A DNA stretch of 16,192 nucleotides from an uncultured Clostridium sp. (GTDB taxonomy: Bacteria; Bacillota; Clostridia; Clostridiales; Clostridiaceae): contig NZ_CAAGHK010000010.1 of assembly GCF_900769625.1 (NCBI RefSeq), positions 1 to 16,192 on the forward strand, read 5' to 3'. This document shows, piece after piece, positions 1 through 5,879 of the stretch (its first letter is position 1; each line of letters starts with the position of its first letter). A program made the position numbers and the translations under genes. The notes beneath the pieces are model-generated. The model saw only the letters and a list, made by a program, of their open reading frames with translations, was not told where the DNA came from and searched no databases.

Positions 1-87
1 ACAGAAGAAAAAATGATACTGATACTATAGATATCTTCTCAATGGATAAGGTACAATCACTTTCTTTGTAAACAGAAAAATATTAAA

Positions 88-559
88 ATTATTACAACTG
101 ACGTAAAAGAAAAAGCTGAAGGAATTCCTGCAATCAGCAGATTTAATTCTGAAAAAGAATACTATACATTAGAACCTGTATATGAAAATGGAAAGATATT
201 TGCACCTGTAGATAATGAAAAAAGTTATAATGAGAAAAGTTATAACAAAAGAAGAAGCAGATGAACTAATAGAAAGTCTTCCTTCCGTTGAAGTAAACTG
301 GATTGAAAATATGAAAGACAGGGAACATGAATTTAAAGATATAATCCATCATTATGACTGCAGTGGTTTTATAAAGATAATAAAGACGCTGGTTGAAAGA
401 AAGAAGCATTGTATATCAGCTGGCAAAAAACTTTCTGCCAGTGATGCAAACTATTTGAAAAGAGCAAAGGAATATTTATGCAGTGAATTTGCTATTGCAT
501 TGGATATGCCTAAGGAAAATATTGACAGTTATATAGAAAACAGACTTAAATGCATGTAG
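88..559 (+). pseudogene. CarD/CdnL-type transcription regulator, frameshifted relic
   Basis: The protein read from the ATG at 215 (114 residues) matches the helical C-terminal part of clostridial CarD-like RNA polymerase-binding regulators: a VITKEEADELI segment, then a helix-rich stretch ending in EFAIALDMPKENI. The matching N-terminal part continues upstream in another frame: YYTLEPVYENG and IFAPVDNEK lie at about 154-222, just where the family has its conserved YY-L-PVY...PVDN block. The two frames join at a run of six A (218-223). Removing one A restores the family's PVDNEKVIMRKVITKEE order. Further upstream this frame is open back to a stop at 28-30 but has no ATG, and the usual glycine-rich start of the RNA polymerase-interacting domain is not recognisable. 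I therefore read this as a decayed gene. A sequencing error in the A run could explain the frameshift but not the missing start. If translated from 215 it would be only the C-terminal domain. Confidence 0.75.
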
Positions 560-570
560 TAATTAAAATA

Positions 571-606
571 GACCTCAGGTGCATATGCCTGGGGTCTGCT
601 TTGTTT
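571..606 (+). terminator. rho-independent terminator after the CarD relic
   Basis: A 9-bp stem, GACCTCAGG (571-579) with CCTGGGGTC (588-596) and one T-G wobble, encloses an 8-nt loop. It is followed by the T-rich tract TGCTTTGTTT. It lies 12 nt after the stop of the relic, so the transcription unit kept its end although its gene decayed. Confidence 0.8.
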
Positions 607-883
607 AATATGATTCACTTAGGTATTGTTTTGTAATAACCTCACAGACACGTTTATTTCTATTTGATATTTAATTAGGAATAGGAGAATATACATGATA
701 TAAAGCAGTCATATTTATTATAATTATTTATTGAAAAGATTTAAGAGAGGATGAATTTATATTGAAAAATTATTTTCAAGAGGTCCTAAATATAAATTTT
801 AATCTGTATTATATTATGGTAGATAAATTATAAGAATTGAAGATTAATATATTTTATATAAATAGACTTAGAGGTGAAATATC
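607..883 (+). other. AT-rich intergenic leader of the cell-wall-binding gene
   Basis: There is no credible gene here. The only translatable stretch behind a Shine-Dalgarno-like AGAGAGG (744-750) is a 23-codon TTG-started frame ending at 833. The AGAGGTG just upstream of 884 is the binding site that sets the start of the next gene. No promoter with good -35 and -10 boxes stands out. Confidence 0.5.
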
Positions 884-1474
884 ATGGAAGAAAAAAGAAC
901 TGCAATGTTCTCAAATATAGCATTATCTATGGCAGGCTCATATGGATGTAATTCAGCCTTTGATAATGGATGGGAAAATAACGTTTTTAAAACTGGATGG
1001 GAAGATAATACAGCATGGTATTTCACTGATGCAGAAAATAATATATGTAAAATAAATGAAGCAGAAGGTGAAGGATATCATTTGAAAAATGAAGAGGGTG
1101 TAAAAACTGGCTGGATAAAAGATGATGAAAACTGGTATTACTTAGATGAGTATGGTGATATGGTTACTGGATGGAAGGAAATCAACGGCAGAAAATATCA
1201 TTTCAAAGCTGATGGAAGCATGAACAGAGGATGGATGAATGATGAAGAAAAGTGGTATTATTTTCGTTACAGCGGAAGCATGACAATTGGCTGGAAAGAA
1301 ATCAACGGCAGCTGGTATTATTTTGACATTGATGGAAGCATGCACACTGGCTGGCTCAATAGCAGAGGAACATGGTACTATTTAAATGCTGATGGCTCAA
1401 TGGCTCATGACATTATAGTTGATGGACGTGCAATAAGCTCAAATGGAGTATGGGTAGTTGAAAATGAAGAATAA
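884..1474 (+). CDS. repeat-only cell-wall-binding (choline-binding-type) protein
   Basis: This is a 196-residue protein made almost entirely of CW_binding_1/choline-binding repeats (family knowledge: about 20 residues with the core GW...WYYF..DGSM). Divergent units start near residues 29 and 38. Good units start at TGW 75, TGW 95, RGW 115, IGW 135 and TGW 155, with WYYL/WYYF cores and DGSM turns. The C-terminal cap NADGSMAHD is nearly the same as the end of the amidase at 5880-6866. Such repeats bind choline or related groups on wall polymers. Residues 1-28 contain no catalytic domain and no convincing signal peptide: the start is acidic and basic (MEEKRTAMFS) with only a short, weakly hydrophobic stretch. 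Export is therefore unexplained. The start is set by AGAGGTG at the right spacing. It could be a lysin accessory protein, a wall-anchored surface protein, or an autolysin that lost its catalytic part. Confidence 0.85.
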   Translation: MEEKRTAMFSNIALSMAGSYGCNSAFDNGWENNVFKTGWEDNTAWYFTDAENNICKINEAEGEGYHLKNEEGVKTGWIKDDENWYYLDEYGDMVTGWKEINGRKYHFKADGSMNRGWMNDEEKWYYFRYSGSMTIGWKEINGSWYYFDIDGSMHTGWLNSRGTWYYLNADGSMAHDIIVDGRAISSNGVWVVENEE

Positions 1475-1482
1475 AAAGTTTG

Positions 1483-1520
1483 AAAGCTCTATGAATTGAA
1501 TTTTTTCATAGAGCTTTTTT
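1483..1520 (+). terminator. rho-independent terminator of the cell-wall-binding gene
   Basis: The stem AAAGCTCTATGAA (1483-1495) pairs perfectly with TTCATAGAGCTTT (1505-1517) over 13 bp, and the T tract runs to 1520. It starts 9 nt after the stop at 1474. The group II intron fragment begins only a few bases after its T tract. Confidence 0.92.
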
Positions 1521-1522
1521 GG

Positions 1523-1632
1523 ATGCGCCCAGTATGTGCAGCAACTTGAGGTCGAAAGTCCGTTGTGGGCGTGGTAGTGGGCACCACTAGCCAAGAGGAC
1601 AAGGGCACCTACCATGAGGTTGAATAAGAACT
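1523..1632 (+). mobile_element. 5' fragment of a group II intron (domain I), degenerate
   Basis: The segment carries the ordered landmarks of a bacterial group II intron 5' end. ATGCGCCCAGTATG stands where the boundary consensus reads GTGCGCCCAG.ATG. A GGTCGAAAGTCC hairpin and GGGCGTGGTAGTGGG follow, the latter closing the first stem with GCGCCC. Next come TTAGCC-like CTAGCCAAG and GACAAGGGC..CC, and the segment ends in CCATGAGGTTGAAT. This resembles the start of class C introns such as that of Oceanobacillus iheyensis (from memory, not searched). The canonical 5' G is replaced. I cannot find a reverse transcriptase/maturase, domain V or a 3' boundary, so it is a truncated relic. It sits directly behind an intrinsic terminator, the usual target of class C introns. 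The 3' limit is approximate. Confidence 0.75.
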
Positions 1633-1665
1633 AGATATAGAAAACTTAAGAAATTAGGATTAATA

Positions 1666-1726
1666 CACTATCAAGCAATATAATTCGCCAATACCTGTAA
1701 AGGATACTGGCGAATGGTTAATAGTG
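1666..1726 (+). repeat. long imperfect hairpin downstream of the intron fragment
   Basis: CACTAT (1666-1671) pairs with ATAGTG (1721-1726). Inside, ATTCGCCA (1683-1690) pairs perfectly with TGGCGAAT (1708-1715) and continues through a mismatch and a bulge to CC/GG around a TGTAAA loop. The role is unknown. It may be a leftover distal domain of the group II intron, but it lacks the conserved domain V sequence. Confidence 0.5.
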
Positions 1727-1830
1727 CAATATCAATATATTTAGATACTTAACAGTTAACAAGCAGCAGTCTGTAGTTAGTGAGATATGCCTGCCTGAAC
1801 TTGTAAACTGCGGGCTGGCAGCTGATAACT

Positions 1831-1860
1831 ATTTTTATATATTCTATAATATATAAAAAT
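1831..1860. terminator. AT-rich palindrome between convergent units, probable pit terminator
   Basis: ATTTTTATATATT (1831-1843) and AATATATAAAAAT (1848-1860) form a perfect 13-bp inverted repeat around CTAT. Each strand carries T residues at the 3' arm. It begins 20 bases past the stop of the minus-strand pit gene, so it may end pit transcription. Without G-C pairs it would be a weak intrinsic terminator. Confidence 0.45.
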
Positions 1861-1879
1861 ATGGTTTATACATCAGGTT

Positions 1880-2878
1880 TTATATAAATAGTTTTACCAC
1901 ATAAATAATCAAGGCTGAAAAGACAGCAGTAATAGGGATGGTAAGAAACCAGGCCCAGACAATGCTTTTTGCAATGCCCCATTTGACGCTTTTGATGGTC
2001 TTGGTGGCAGCAACACCCATTATTGTTGTTGTGATAATATGAGTTGTGCTGACAGGGGCATCAAACAGTGTTGCAGTAAGGATTACTGAAGCAGCACCGC
2101 TCTGTGCAGCAAATCCATTTACCGGAGTAAGCTTTGCCATTCCGCTACCCATGGTCTTGATAATTTTTTTACCGCCGATAGAAGTTCCCAGAGCCATTGA
2201 AAGTGCACAGATGAATATTACCCAGGAAGGAACTTCAAAGATTGTTATCAATCCACTGCTTAAAAGTGCCATGGTTATGATACCCATAGATTTCTGAGCA
2301 TCATTGCTTCCATGGTTGAAGGCCATGAATGCACCAGCCAGTACTTGAAGCTTTAAGAATATATTGTTTACTTTATTTCTGTTAAATGGCCATAATATTA
2401 AGTTTAAGATTGTCATAAGCAGATATCCGATAGCAAAACCGATGACTGGTGAGAGGAAAAGCCACAGCACTACGCTGTGCAGCAGGTTATACCAGTTGAC
2501 AGCGGAAAATGAATTGTTGTATGCTATTCCGCCGCCAATAAGTGCACCGATAAGGGCATGTGATGAACTGCTGGGAATTGCAAAATACCATGTGACAAGA
2601 TTCCAGATTATTGATGAAATGAGCACGCACATTATTACCCACTGAGGAGTAAGAGTATGGCTTACTATATTGTCACCAACAGTTTTGGCAACAGCTGTTC
2701 CTGTAAAAGCACCGACAAAATTGAAAACGGCACATATTATTATAGCAGATTTAGGTTTGAGTGCTCTTGTGGCTATCGATGTTGCTACAGCAGTGGCAGT
2801 ATCATGAAAACCGTTTATAAAATCGAATAGGACAGCAAAGATGACGATTAGTATTGTTATTATAAGAGAACTAGGCAT
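1880..2878 (-). CDS. pit: PiT-family inorganic phosphate transporter
   Basis: This is a 332-residue, very hydrophobic protein of the usual length for bacterial PiT permeases, with about ten membrane segments. It carries the duplicated PiT signatures. The first is NGFHDTATAVAT near the N-terminus; the family usually has DTANA, so the Asn is replaced by Thr. IPSSSSHALIG follows, then FNHGSNDAQKSMG in the second half and APVSTTHIITTT near the C-terminus. By family knowledge it imports phosphate, probably as a metal-phosphate complex, driven by ion symport at the cytoplasmic membrane. Its start overlaps the end of the upstream DUF47 gene by 8 bp, which points to translational coupling in one operon. 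No further gene follows on this strand. Confidence 0.93.
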   Translation of the reverse strand: MPSSLIITILIVIFAVLFDFINGFHDTATAVATSIATRALKPKSAIIICAVFNFVGAFTGTAVAKTVGDNIVSHTLTPQWVIMCVLISSIIWNLVTWYFAIPSSSSHALIGALIGGGIAYNNSFSAVNWYNLLHSVVLWLFLSPVIGFAIGYLLMTILNLILWPFNRNKVNNIFLKLQVLAGAFMAFNHGSNDAQKSMGIITMALLSSGLITIFEVPSWVIFICALSMALGTSIGGKKIIKTMGSGMAKLTPVNGFAAQSGAASVILTATLFDAPVSTTHIITTTIMGVAATKTIKSVKWGIAKSIVWAWFLTIPITAVFSALIIYVVKLFI

Positions 2879-3506
2879 TTTTAATTACAACTCCCTCTAC
2901 AATATTTGCTACTTTTTCGCAGCTGTCAATTGTGTCTTCAGTAATCTGATATATTTCTTTCCACTTCATTACTGTAAGAGGATCACTTTCATTTTTAAAT
3001 AATAATGCAATAGCTTTACGTCCTATTTTGTCAGCTTCACTTTCAGTTTTTGATATATCCATGATTTTAGAAATGAGGTTCTTGGACCTGCAGCCATTGC
3101 TTTTTATTTCATCAATGAGACTGCAGAGCTGTTCAGTTATTTTTACAAAACAGTCAATCTGCTCTTTGCTGTCTGCTGTAGCTTCCTTTAAATCAAACAT
3201 TATGAAACGGTGATGTATAGAATTTATGCCATCAAGTATATCATTCATTTCCTTGACAATTTCATATAGGTCTTCTCTGTCAATTGGTGTTATAAAAGCT
3301 TCATCCAGTTCTTTTATAAGCGTACGCGCTAGTTCATCGCCGATATCTTCAAGTTCAGCAGTCTTTTTTACATGTTCTTCAATTTTAGTAAGGTCTTCAA
3401 GACTGCTTCGCAGTACAGATGACGATTCGTTGACAGTCTTGGCAGACTTAGAGAGTATATCGTAAAATTTATTTTCCTTTTTGTTTTTATTGTTAAAGTT
3501 AATCAT
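2871..3506 (-). CDS. PhoU-like DUF47 protein, probable Pit accessory protein
   Basis: This 211-residue, all-helical, highly charged soluble protein is of normal family length. It has the DUF47/PhoU-like pattern: an ELEDIGDELARTLIKELDEAFITPIDRED core at about residues 51-79 (acidic helix, then TPIDREDLY), a DILDGINSIHHR segment at about 91-102, and a second bundle with DTIDSCEKVANIVEG at the end. By family knowledge these proteins pair with PiT permeases and are thought to modulate phosphate uptake, possibly through metal binding by the acidic repeats. The gene directly precedes pit with an 8-bp overlap, which fits. The ATG lies behind an unusually structured leader and a poor Shine-Dalgarno, so expression may be limited at translation. 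Confidence 0.9.
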   Translation of the reverse strand: MINFNNKNKKENKFYDILSKSAKTVNESSSVLRSSLEDLTKIEEHVKKTAELEDIGDELARTLIKELDEAFITPIDREDLYEIVKEMNDILDGINSIHHRFIMFDLKEATADSKEQIDCFVKITEQLCSLIDEIKSNGCRSKNLISKIMDISKTESEADKIGRKAIALLFKNESDPLTVMKWKEIYQITEDTIDSCEKVANIVEGVVIKNA

Positions 3507-3520
3507 TATATATCTTCAGT

Positions 3521-3571
3521 GGGAGAGTTTAGTCAATCACTAAGTTCCCGCTGGAGTACACCTCCTTCAGC
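3521..3571 (-). promoter_or_regulatory. two adjacent hairpins in the leader of the DUF47-pit operon
   Basis: Read on the minus strand, GCTG-aag-GAG pairs with CTCCAGC (3550-3571), burying an AAGGAGGTG Shine-Dalgarno-like run. Immediately after it, GGGA..TTAGT pairs with ACTAA..TCCC (3521-3549). The second hairpin ends 15 nt before the ATG of the DUF47 gene. A 14-codon ATG frame starts just ahead of the buried AAGGAGG and ends in the second hairpin. I do not recognise a named riboswitch. Confidence 0.45.
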
Positions 3572-3615
3572 ATATTTTTAATGTAAGTAGTTTTGTATGC
3601 ATAGAGCACTGTTTT

Positions 3616-3633
3616 ACATATTAAGCAATATGT
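3616..3633. promoter_or_regulatory. inverted repeat, possible operator of the DUF47-pit operon
   Basis: ACATATT-AAGC-AATATGT is a perfect 7-bp inverted repeat with a 4-nt spacer between the small gene and the operon leader. On the minus strand TTGCTT, a possible -35 box, lies inside it. On the plus strand it is followed by six T and could also act as a weak terminator. Confidence 0.4.
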
Positions 3634-3644
3634 TTTTTATGATT

Positions 3645-3824
3645 TTATAGGTCATCTACATCTTGGATTTCACCATAAGCTGTAGTTTTATCGGGGGTAA
3701 AACTGTCATTGCCATCATACTCTATAAAAATGCCATCATCAGGTACTTTAGAATTTCTGGATAAATTTCTATGACTTTTTACATTTGAACATTGAATACT
3801 TTTAGTATTCTTCTTTTTACTCAT
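3645..3824 (-). CDS. small hypothetical protein (59 aa), acidic C-terminus
   Basis: The product is 59 residues: a basic, Ser/Asn/Lys-rich first half starting MSKKKNTKSIQCSN and an acidic second half with PDDGIFIEYDGNDSFTPD, ending QDVDDL. I chose the ATG at 3824 because GAGAAGG lies just upstream at proper spacing. The frame extends to another ATG at 3845, but this Shine-Dalgarno falls inside it. There is no signal peptide or membrane segment. Function is not recognised. It stands alone upstream of the phosphate operon on the same strand, behind a long inverted repeat that may shape its leader RNA. Confidence 0.6.
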   Translation of the reverse strand: MSKKKNTKSIQCSNVKSHRNLSRNSKVPDDGIFIEYDGNDSFTPDKTTAYGEIQDVDDL

Positions 3825-3845
3825 AATTAAACCTTCTCTCTTCAT

Positions 3846-3949
3846 TTTATGCTCAGCTATTGTATGAAAAATATTAAGTTAGATATTGATATTATTTTTG
3901 GCTGTATCTGTTATTTATGAAATTCTGCTTTTTTATTGCTGAGCATAAA
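3846..3949. repeat. long-range 12-bp inverted repeat in the leader of the small gene
   Basis: TTTATGCTCAGC (3846-3857) and GCTGAGCATAAA (3938-3949) are perfect inverse copies, separated by 80 bp of very AT-rich DNA. The first copy ends 22 bp upstream of the ATG at 3824. In RNA the two could close a large loop next to the ribosome binding site; in DNA they could be paired protein sites. Confidence 0.6.
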
Positions 3950-4267
3950 GATAAATATTTATATTATAGTATTAGTAAATTAACGAAAAAATCTTCATAA
4001 ATATTATTTGGAATTTAAATATATTTAATAATTTTAAAGTTTACTATTATAAAAAAATGTGATCGGTATAATATGATAAATTAAAGTATAATTAGCATGA
4101 AAATTATGTAACTGTTACTTTATGCTATAATATATGGTTAAGGAAACTTTTATTTGGTTTAGTGAAATAGATAAATTGCAATAAGATATAAAATTTGATA
4201 GTGTAAAATTCGCTATGAAAAAATATTTTTGAAAATTAAATAAGAAATAATCAAGGAAGAACCATAT
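3950..4267 (+). other. AT-rich intergenic DNA with a probable promoter at 4123-4131
   Basis: There is no ORF or clear RNA here. TGCTATAAT (4123-4131) is an extended -10 box; the -35 region 17 bp upstream is poor. It would drive the PhzF remnant. A second TATAAT at 4067-4072 lacks a matching -35. AAGGAAG before 4268 is the Shine-Dalgarno of the remnant. Confidence 0.45.
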
Positions 4268-4537
4268 ATGAAAATGTACATTGCAGATGCCTTTACAGAA
4301 GAGGTATTTAGAGGAAATCCAGCAGCAATATGTGTTATGGATAAATTGATGAGTGATGAAAAGATGCTGGCTGTTGCAGCTGAAAATAATCTTTCAGAAA
4401 CAGCATTCATAGTAAAGGAAGGAGAGTATTATCTTATGGATGTTGTAAATGTCAGCGGCGGTGAATTTATTATGAAAGTTCAAAAAGTATTTAGGAAATA
4501 TGCGGTTCTGATAATTATAGTGATATCAAATAATTAG
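4268..4537 (+). pseudogene. PhzF-family isomerase, internally deleted remnant
   Basis: Residues 1-54 are a clean PhzF-family N-terminus: the opening MKMYIADAFTEEVFRGNPAA and, after DEKMLAVAAE, the block NNLSETAFIV. E44 stands at the place of the family's catalytic Glu. PhzF proteins are about 260-300 residues long, but here the sequence jumps from EGEYY to LMDVVNVSGGEF and stops at residue 89. The G-x-x-DLCGHATLA block and the second half of the barrel are gone. The tail (about 4435-4525) looks like an eroded family C-terminus: in the reading frame it gives RKYAVLIIIVIS, and small indels would turn it towards the common GKAVLY.ESDI ending. The promoter and Shine-Dalgarno are intact, so a short nonfunctional peptide may still be made. 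Confidence 0.82.
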
Positions 4538-4596
4538 CAGCAATTATTATAGTATGTATACTGTTTTTTAATATTTGCTTTAAAAGTATATTATAA

Positions 4597-4625
4597 TTGA
4601 GCAGGTACAGTTCTTCTTGTATAAT
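4597..4625 (+). promoter_or_regulatory. sigma-A promoter of yjjG
   Basis: TTGAGC (4597-4602), a 17-bp spacer and TATAAT (4620-4625) lie 79 bp before the yjjG start. The box match and spacing are close to consensus. Confidence 0.72.
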
Positions 4626-4704
4626 ATAAACAATAGTGTATTATAAAAATATAGTGAATATTACAGATAAATGTTGTTATGAAAAACAGAGAGGATGAAA
4701 TAAG

Positions 4705-5388
4705 ATGAAGTACGAAATGTTATTGTTTGACGTTGATAATACACTTCTTGATTTTGATGCAAATGAGGCAGAGTCATTTAAAAATATGATTGAAGATAAA
4801 GGGCAGGTATATTCAGAAGAATTATACATCAGATATAAGGAAATGAATCATGAAATGTGGAAAGCTGTTGAACGTGGTGAAATGACCATAGATGAAGTTG
4901 TTAATACAAGATTTGCAAAGCTTATGGATATCTATGGAAGGAAGGTTGACGGAGAAGATTATGAAAAAACTTACCGTTCATATTTAAATAAAGGCATACA
5001 GGAGAAGCCTCATGTTCACGAAGTACTTTCAGAATTGAAGAAGAAGTACAAATTATATGTTATTACTAATGGAATAAAAACTACTCAGAATTTTAGAATG
5101 AAAGGCTCAGGATTAGAGAACTACTTTGAAAAGTGTTTTATATCAGAAACTGTCGGTGCAAACAAGCCTTCGATGGATTTTTTTGATCATGTTAAGGAAA
5201 ATATCGAATGCTTTGATGCTTCAAAAGCTCTTGTTATTGGAGATTCCCTTACTTCAGATATAAAAGGCGGTAATGATGCAGGCATAGATACATGCTGGAT
5301 ATGCAGAAAAGGTACAGTTAATCATACAGATATAATTCCTAAATACACAATAAATTCATTAGAAGAATTGTTTGAAATATTAGGATAG
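4705..5388 (+). CDS. yjjG: YjjG-family HAD pyrimidine 5'-nucleotidase
   Basis: This is a 227-residue HAD-superfamily hydrolase with all four motifs. Motif I is FDVDNTL (nucleophile D9, acid/base D11). Motif II is ITNG with T121. Motif III is K154 in GANKPSMDFF. Motif IV is GDSLTSDIKGG with D180 and D185. A helical C1 cap follows motif I at about residues 17-90. The size, the cap and the GANKPS...FF and GDSLTSDIKGGN wording fit the YjjG/YfnB group. By family knowledge these dephosphorylate nucleoside monophosphates, with preference for non-canonical pyrimidines, keeping them out of DNA. It is cytoplasmic. The start has GAGAGGATG upstream at good spacing. The gene is monocistronic, with its own promoter and a terminator at 5517. 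Exact substrate is inference. Confidence 0.88.
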   Translation: MKYEMLLFDVDNTLLDFDANEAESFKNMIEDKGQVYSEELYIRYKEMNHEMWKAVERGEMTIDEVVNTRFAKLMDIYGRKVDGEDYEKTYRSYLNKGIQEKPHVHEVLSELKKKYKLYVITNGIKTTQNFRMKGSGLENYFEKCFISETVGANKPSMDFFDHVKENIECFDASKALVIGDSLTSDIKGGNDAGIDTCWICRKGTVNHTDIIPKYTINSLEELFEILG

Positions 5389-5453
5389 TCTGCACATTCA
5401 TTAAATGGTGGAAGAATTATAGAACAATGATATATGAATTGCAACATAATAAT

Positions 5454-5486
5454 TCTATATAAATAATAATATAATTATTATATAGA
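5454..5486. repeat. AT-only palindrome downstream of yjjG
   Basis: TCTATATAA (5454-5462) and TTATATAGA (5478-5486) are perfect inverse copies around a 15-nt AT-only centre. It lies 65 nt past the yjjG stop and 30 nt before the strong terminator. No function can be assigned. Confidence 0.5.
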
Positions 5487-5516
5487 GATGACAATAAAAT
5501 AATAATGATATGAATC

Positions 5517-5563
5517 GGAATACATAAATAGATGCTCTGGCAGATTTTATGTATTCCTTTTTT
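5517..5563 (+). terminator. rho-independent terminator of yjjG
   Basis: GGAATACATAAA (5517-5528) pairs perfectly with TTTATGTATTCC (5546-5557) over 12 bp, followed by a T tract (5558-5563). It is the first intrinsic terminator after yjjG, 128 nt past its stop. Confidence 0.85.
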
Positions 5564-5879
5564 ATAGAAAAATATTGTTAAATTTTCTTTATTAAATAAA
5601 CTAAGCAATCAGCTGAATATATTAACAACATTTAATTTGAAAATAATGCTATATAAATAATTATTTCAGCACGCAAATTACAACTGGCAATGATTATGTA
5701 TATGTAAGAATTAACAACTGTAATTTGTATTTCATAACATCGATAATCTTTATTTCATGTTTGTATATAAATATGCGATAAGTTTGCTTTTTTAGTAGCA
5801 GCAGGGTTACTTGTTCATATTATGTATATATAGGGAATGATGAAATCTATAGGATACAAAAAGAGAGGAATGATGAGAT
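5564..5879 (+). other. amidase upstream region with an inverted repeat at 5674-5727
   Basis: No gene is visible. CAAATTACA (5674-5682) and TGTAATTTG (5719-5727) form a perfect 9-bp inverted repeat with a 36-nt loop, and CAACTG recurs beside both arms. I see no housekeeping promoter with both boxes, which leaves room for an alternative sigma factor. GAGAGGA (5863-5869) is the Shine-Dalgarno of the amidase. Confidence 0.45.

Noticed and set aside
3..71. Open frame of 22 codons from the window edge, ending in KVQSLSL and TAA, possible 3' end of an upstream gene
   Set aside because: Too short to identify, no homology recognised, and its stop falls next to the CarD relic; chance cannot be excluded.
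762..833. 23-codon TTG-started frame behind AGAGAGG
   Set aside because: Non-ATG start, very short, AT-driven composition, no recognisable product.
2046..3465. Plus-strand frames opposite pit and the DUF47 gene (2046-2297, 2364-2645, 3028-3213, 3226-3465)
   Set aside because: Antisense shadows of two well-supported genes; Ser/Ile-rich low-complexity translations with no ribosome binding sites.
5417..5608. 63-codon minus-strand frame downstream of yjjG
   Set aside because: Low-complexity Ile/Leu/Tyr-rich translation of AT-rich DNA that overlaps the yjjG terminator; no ribosome binding site.
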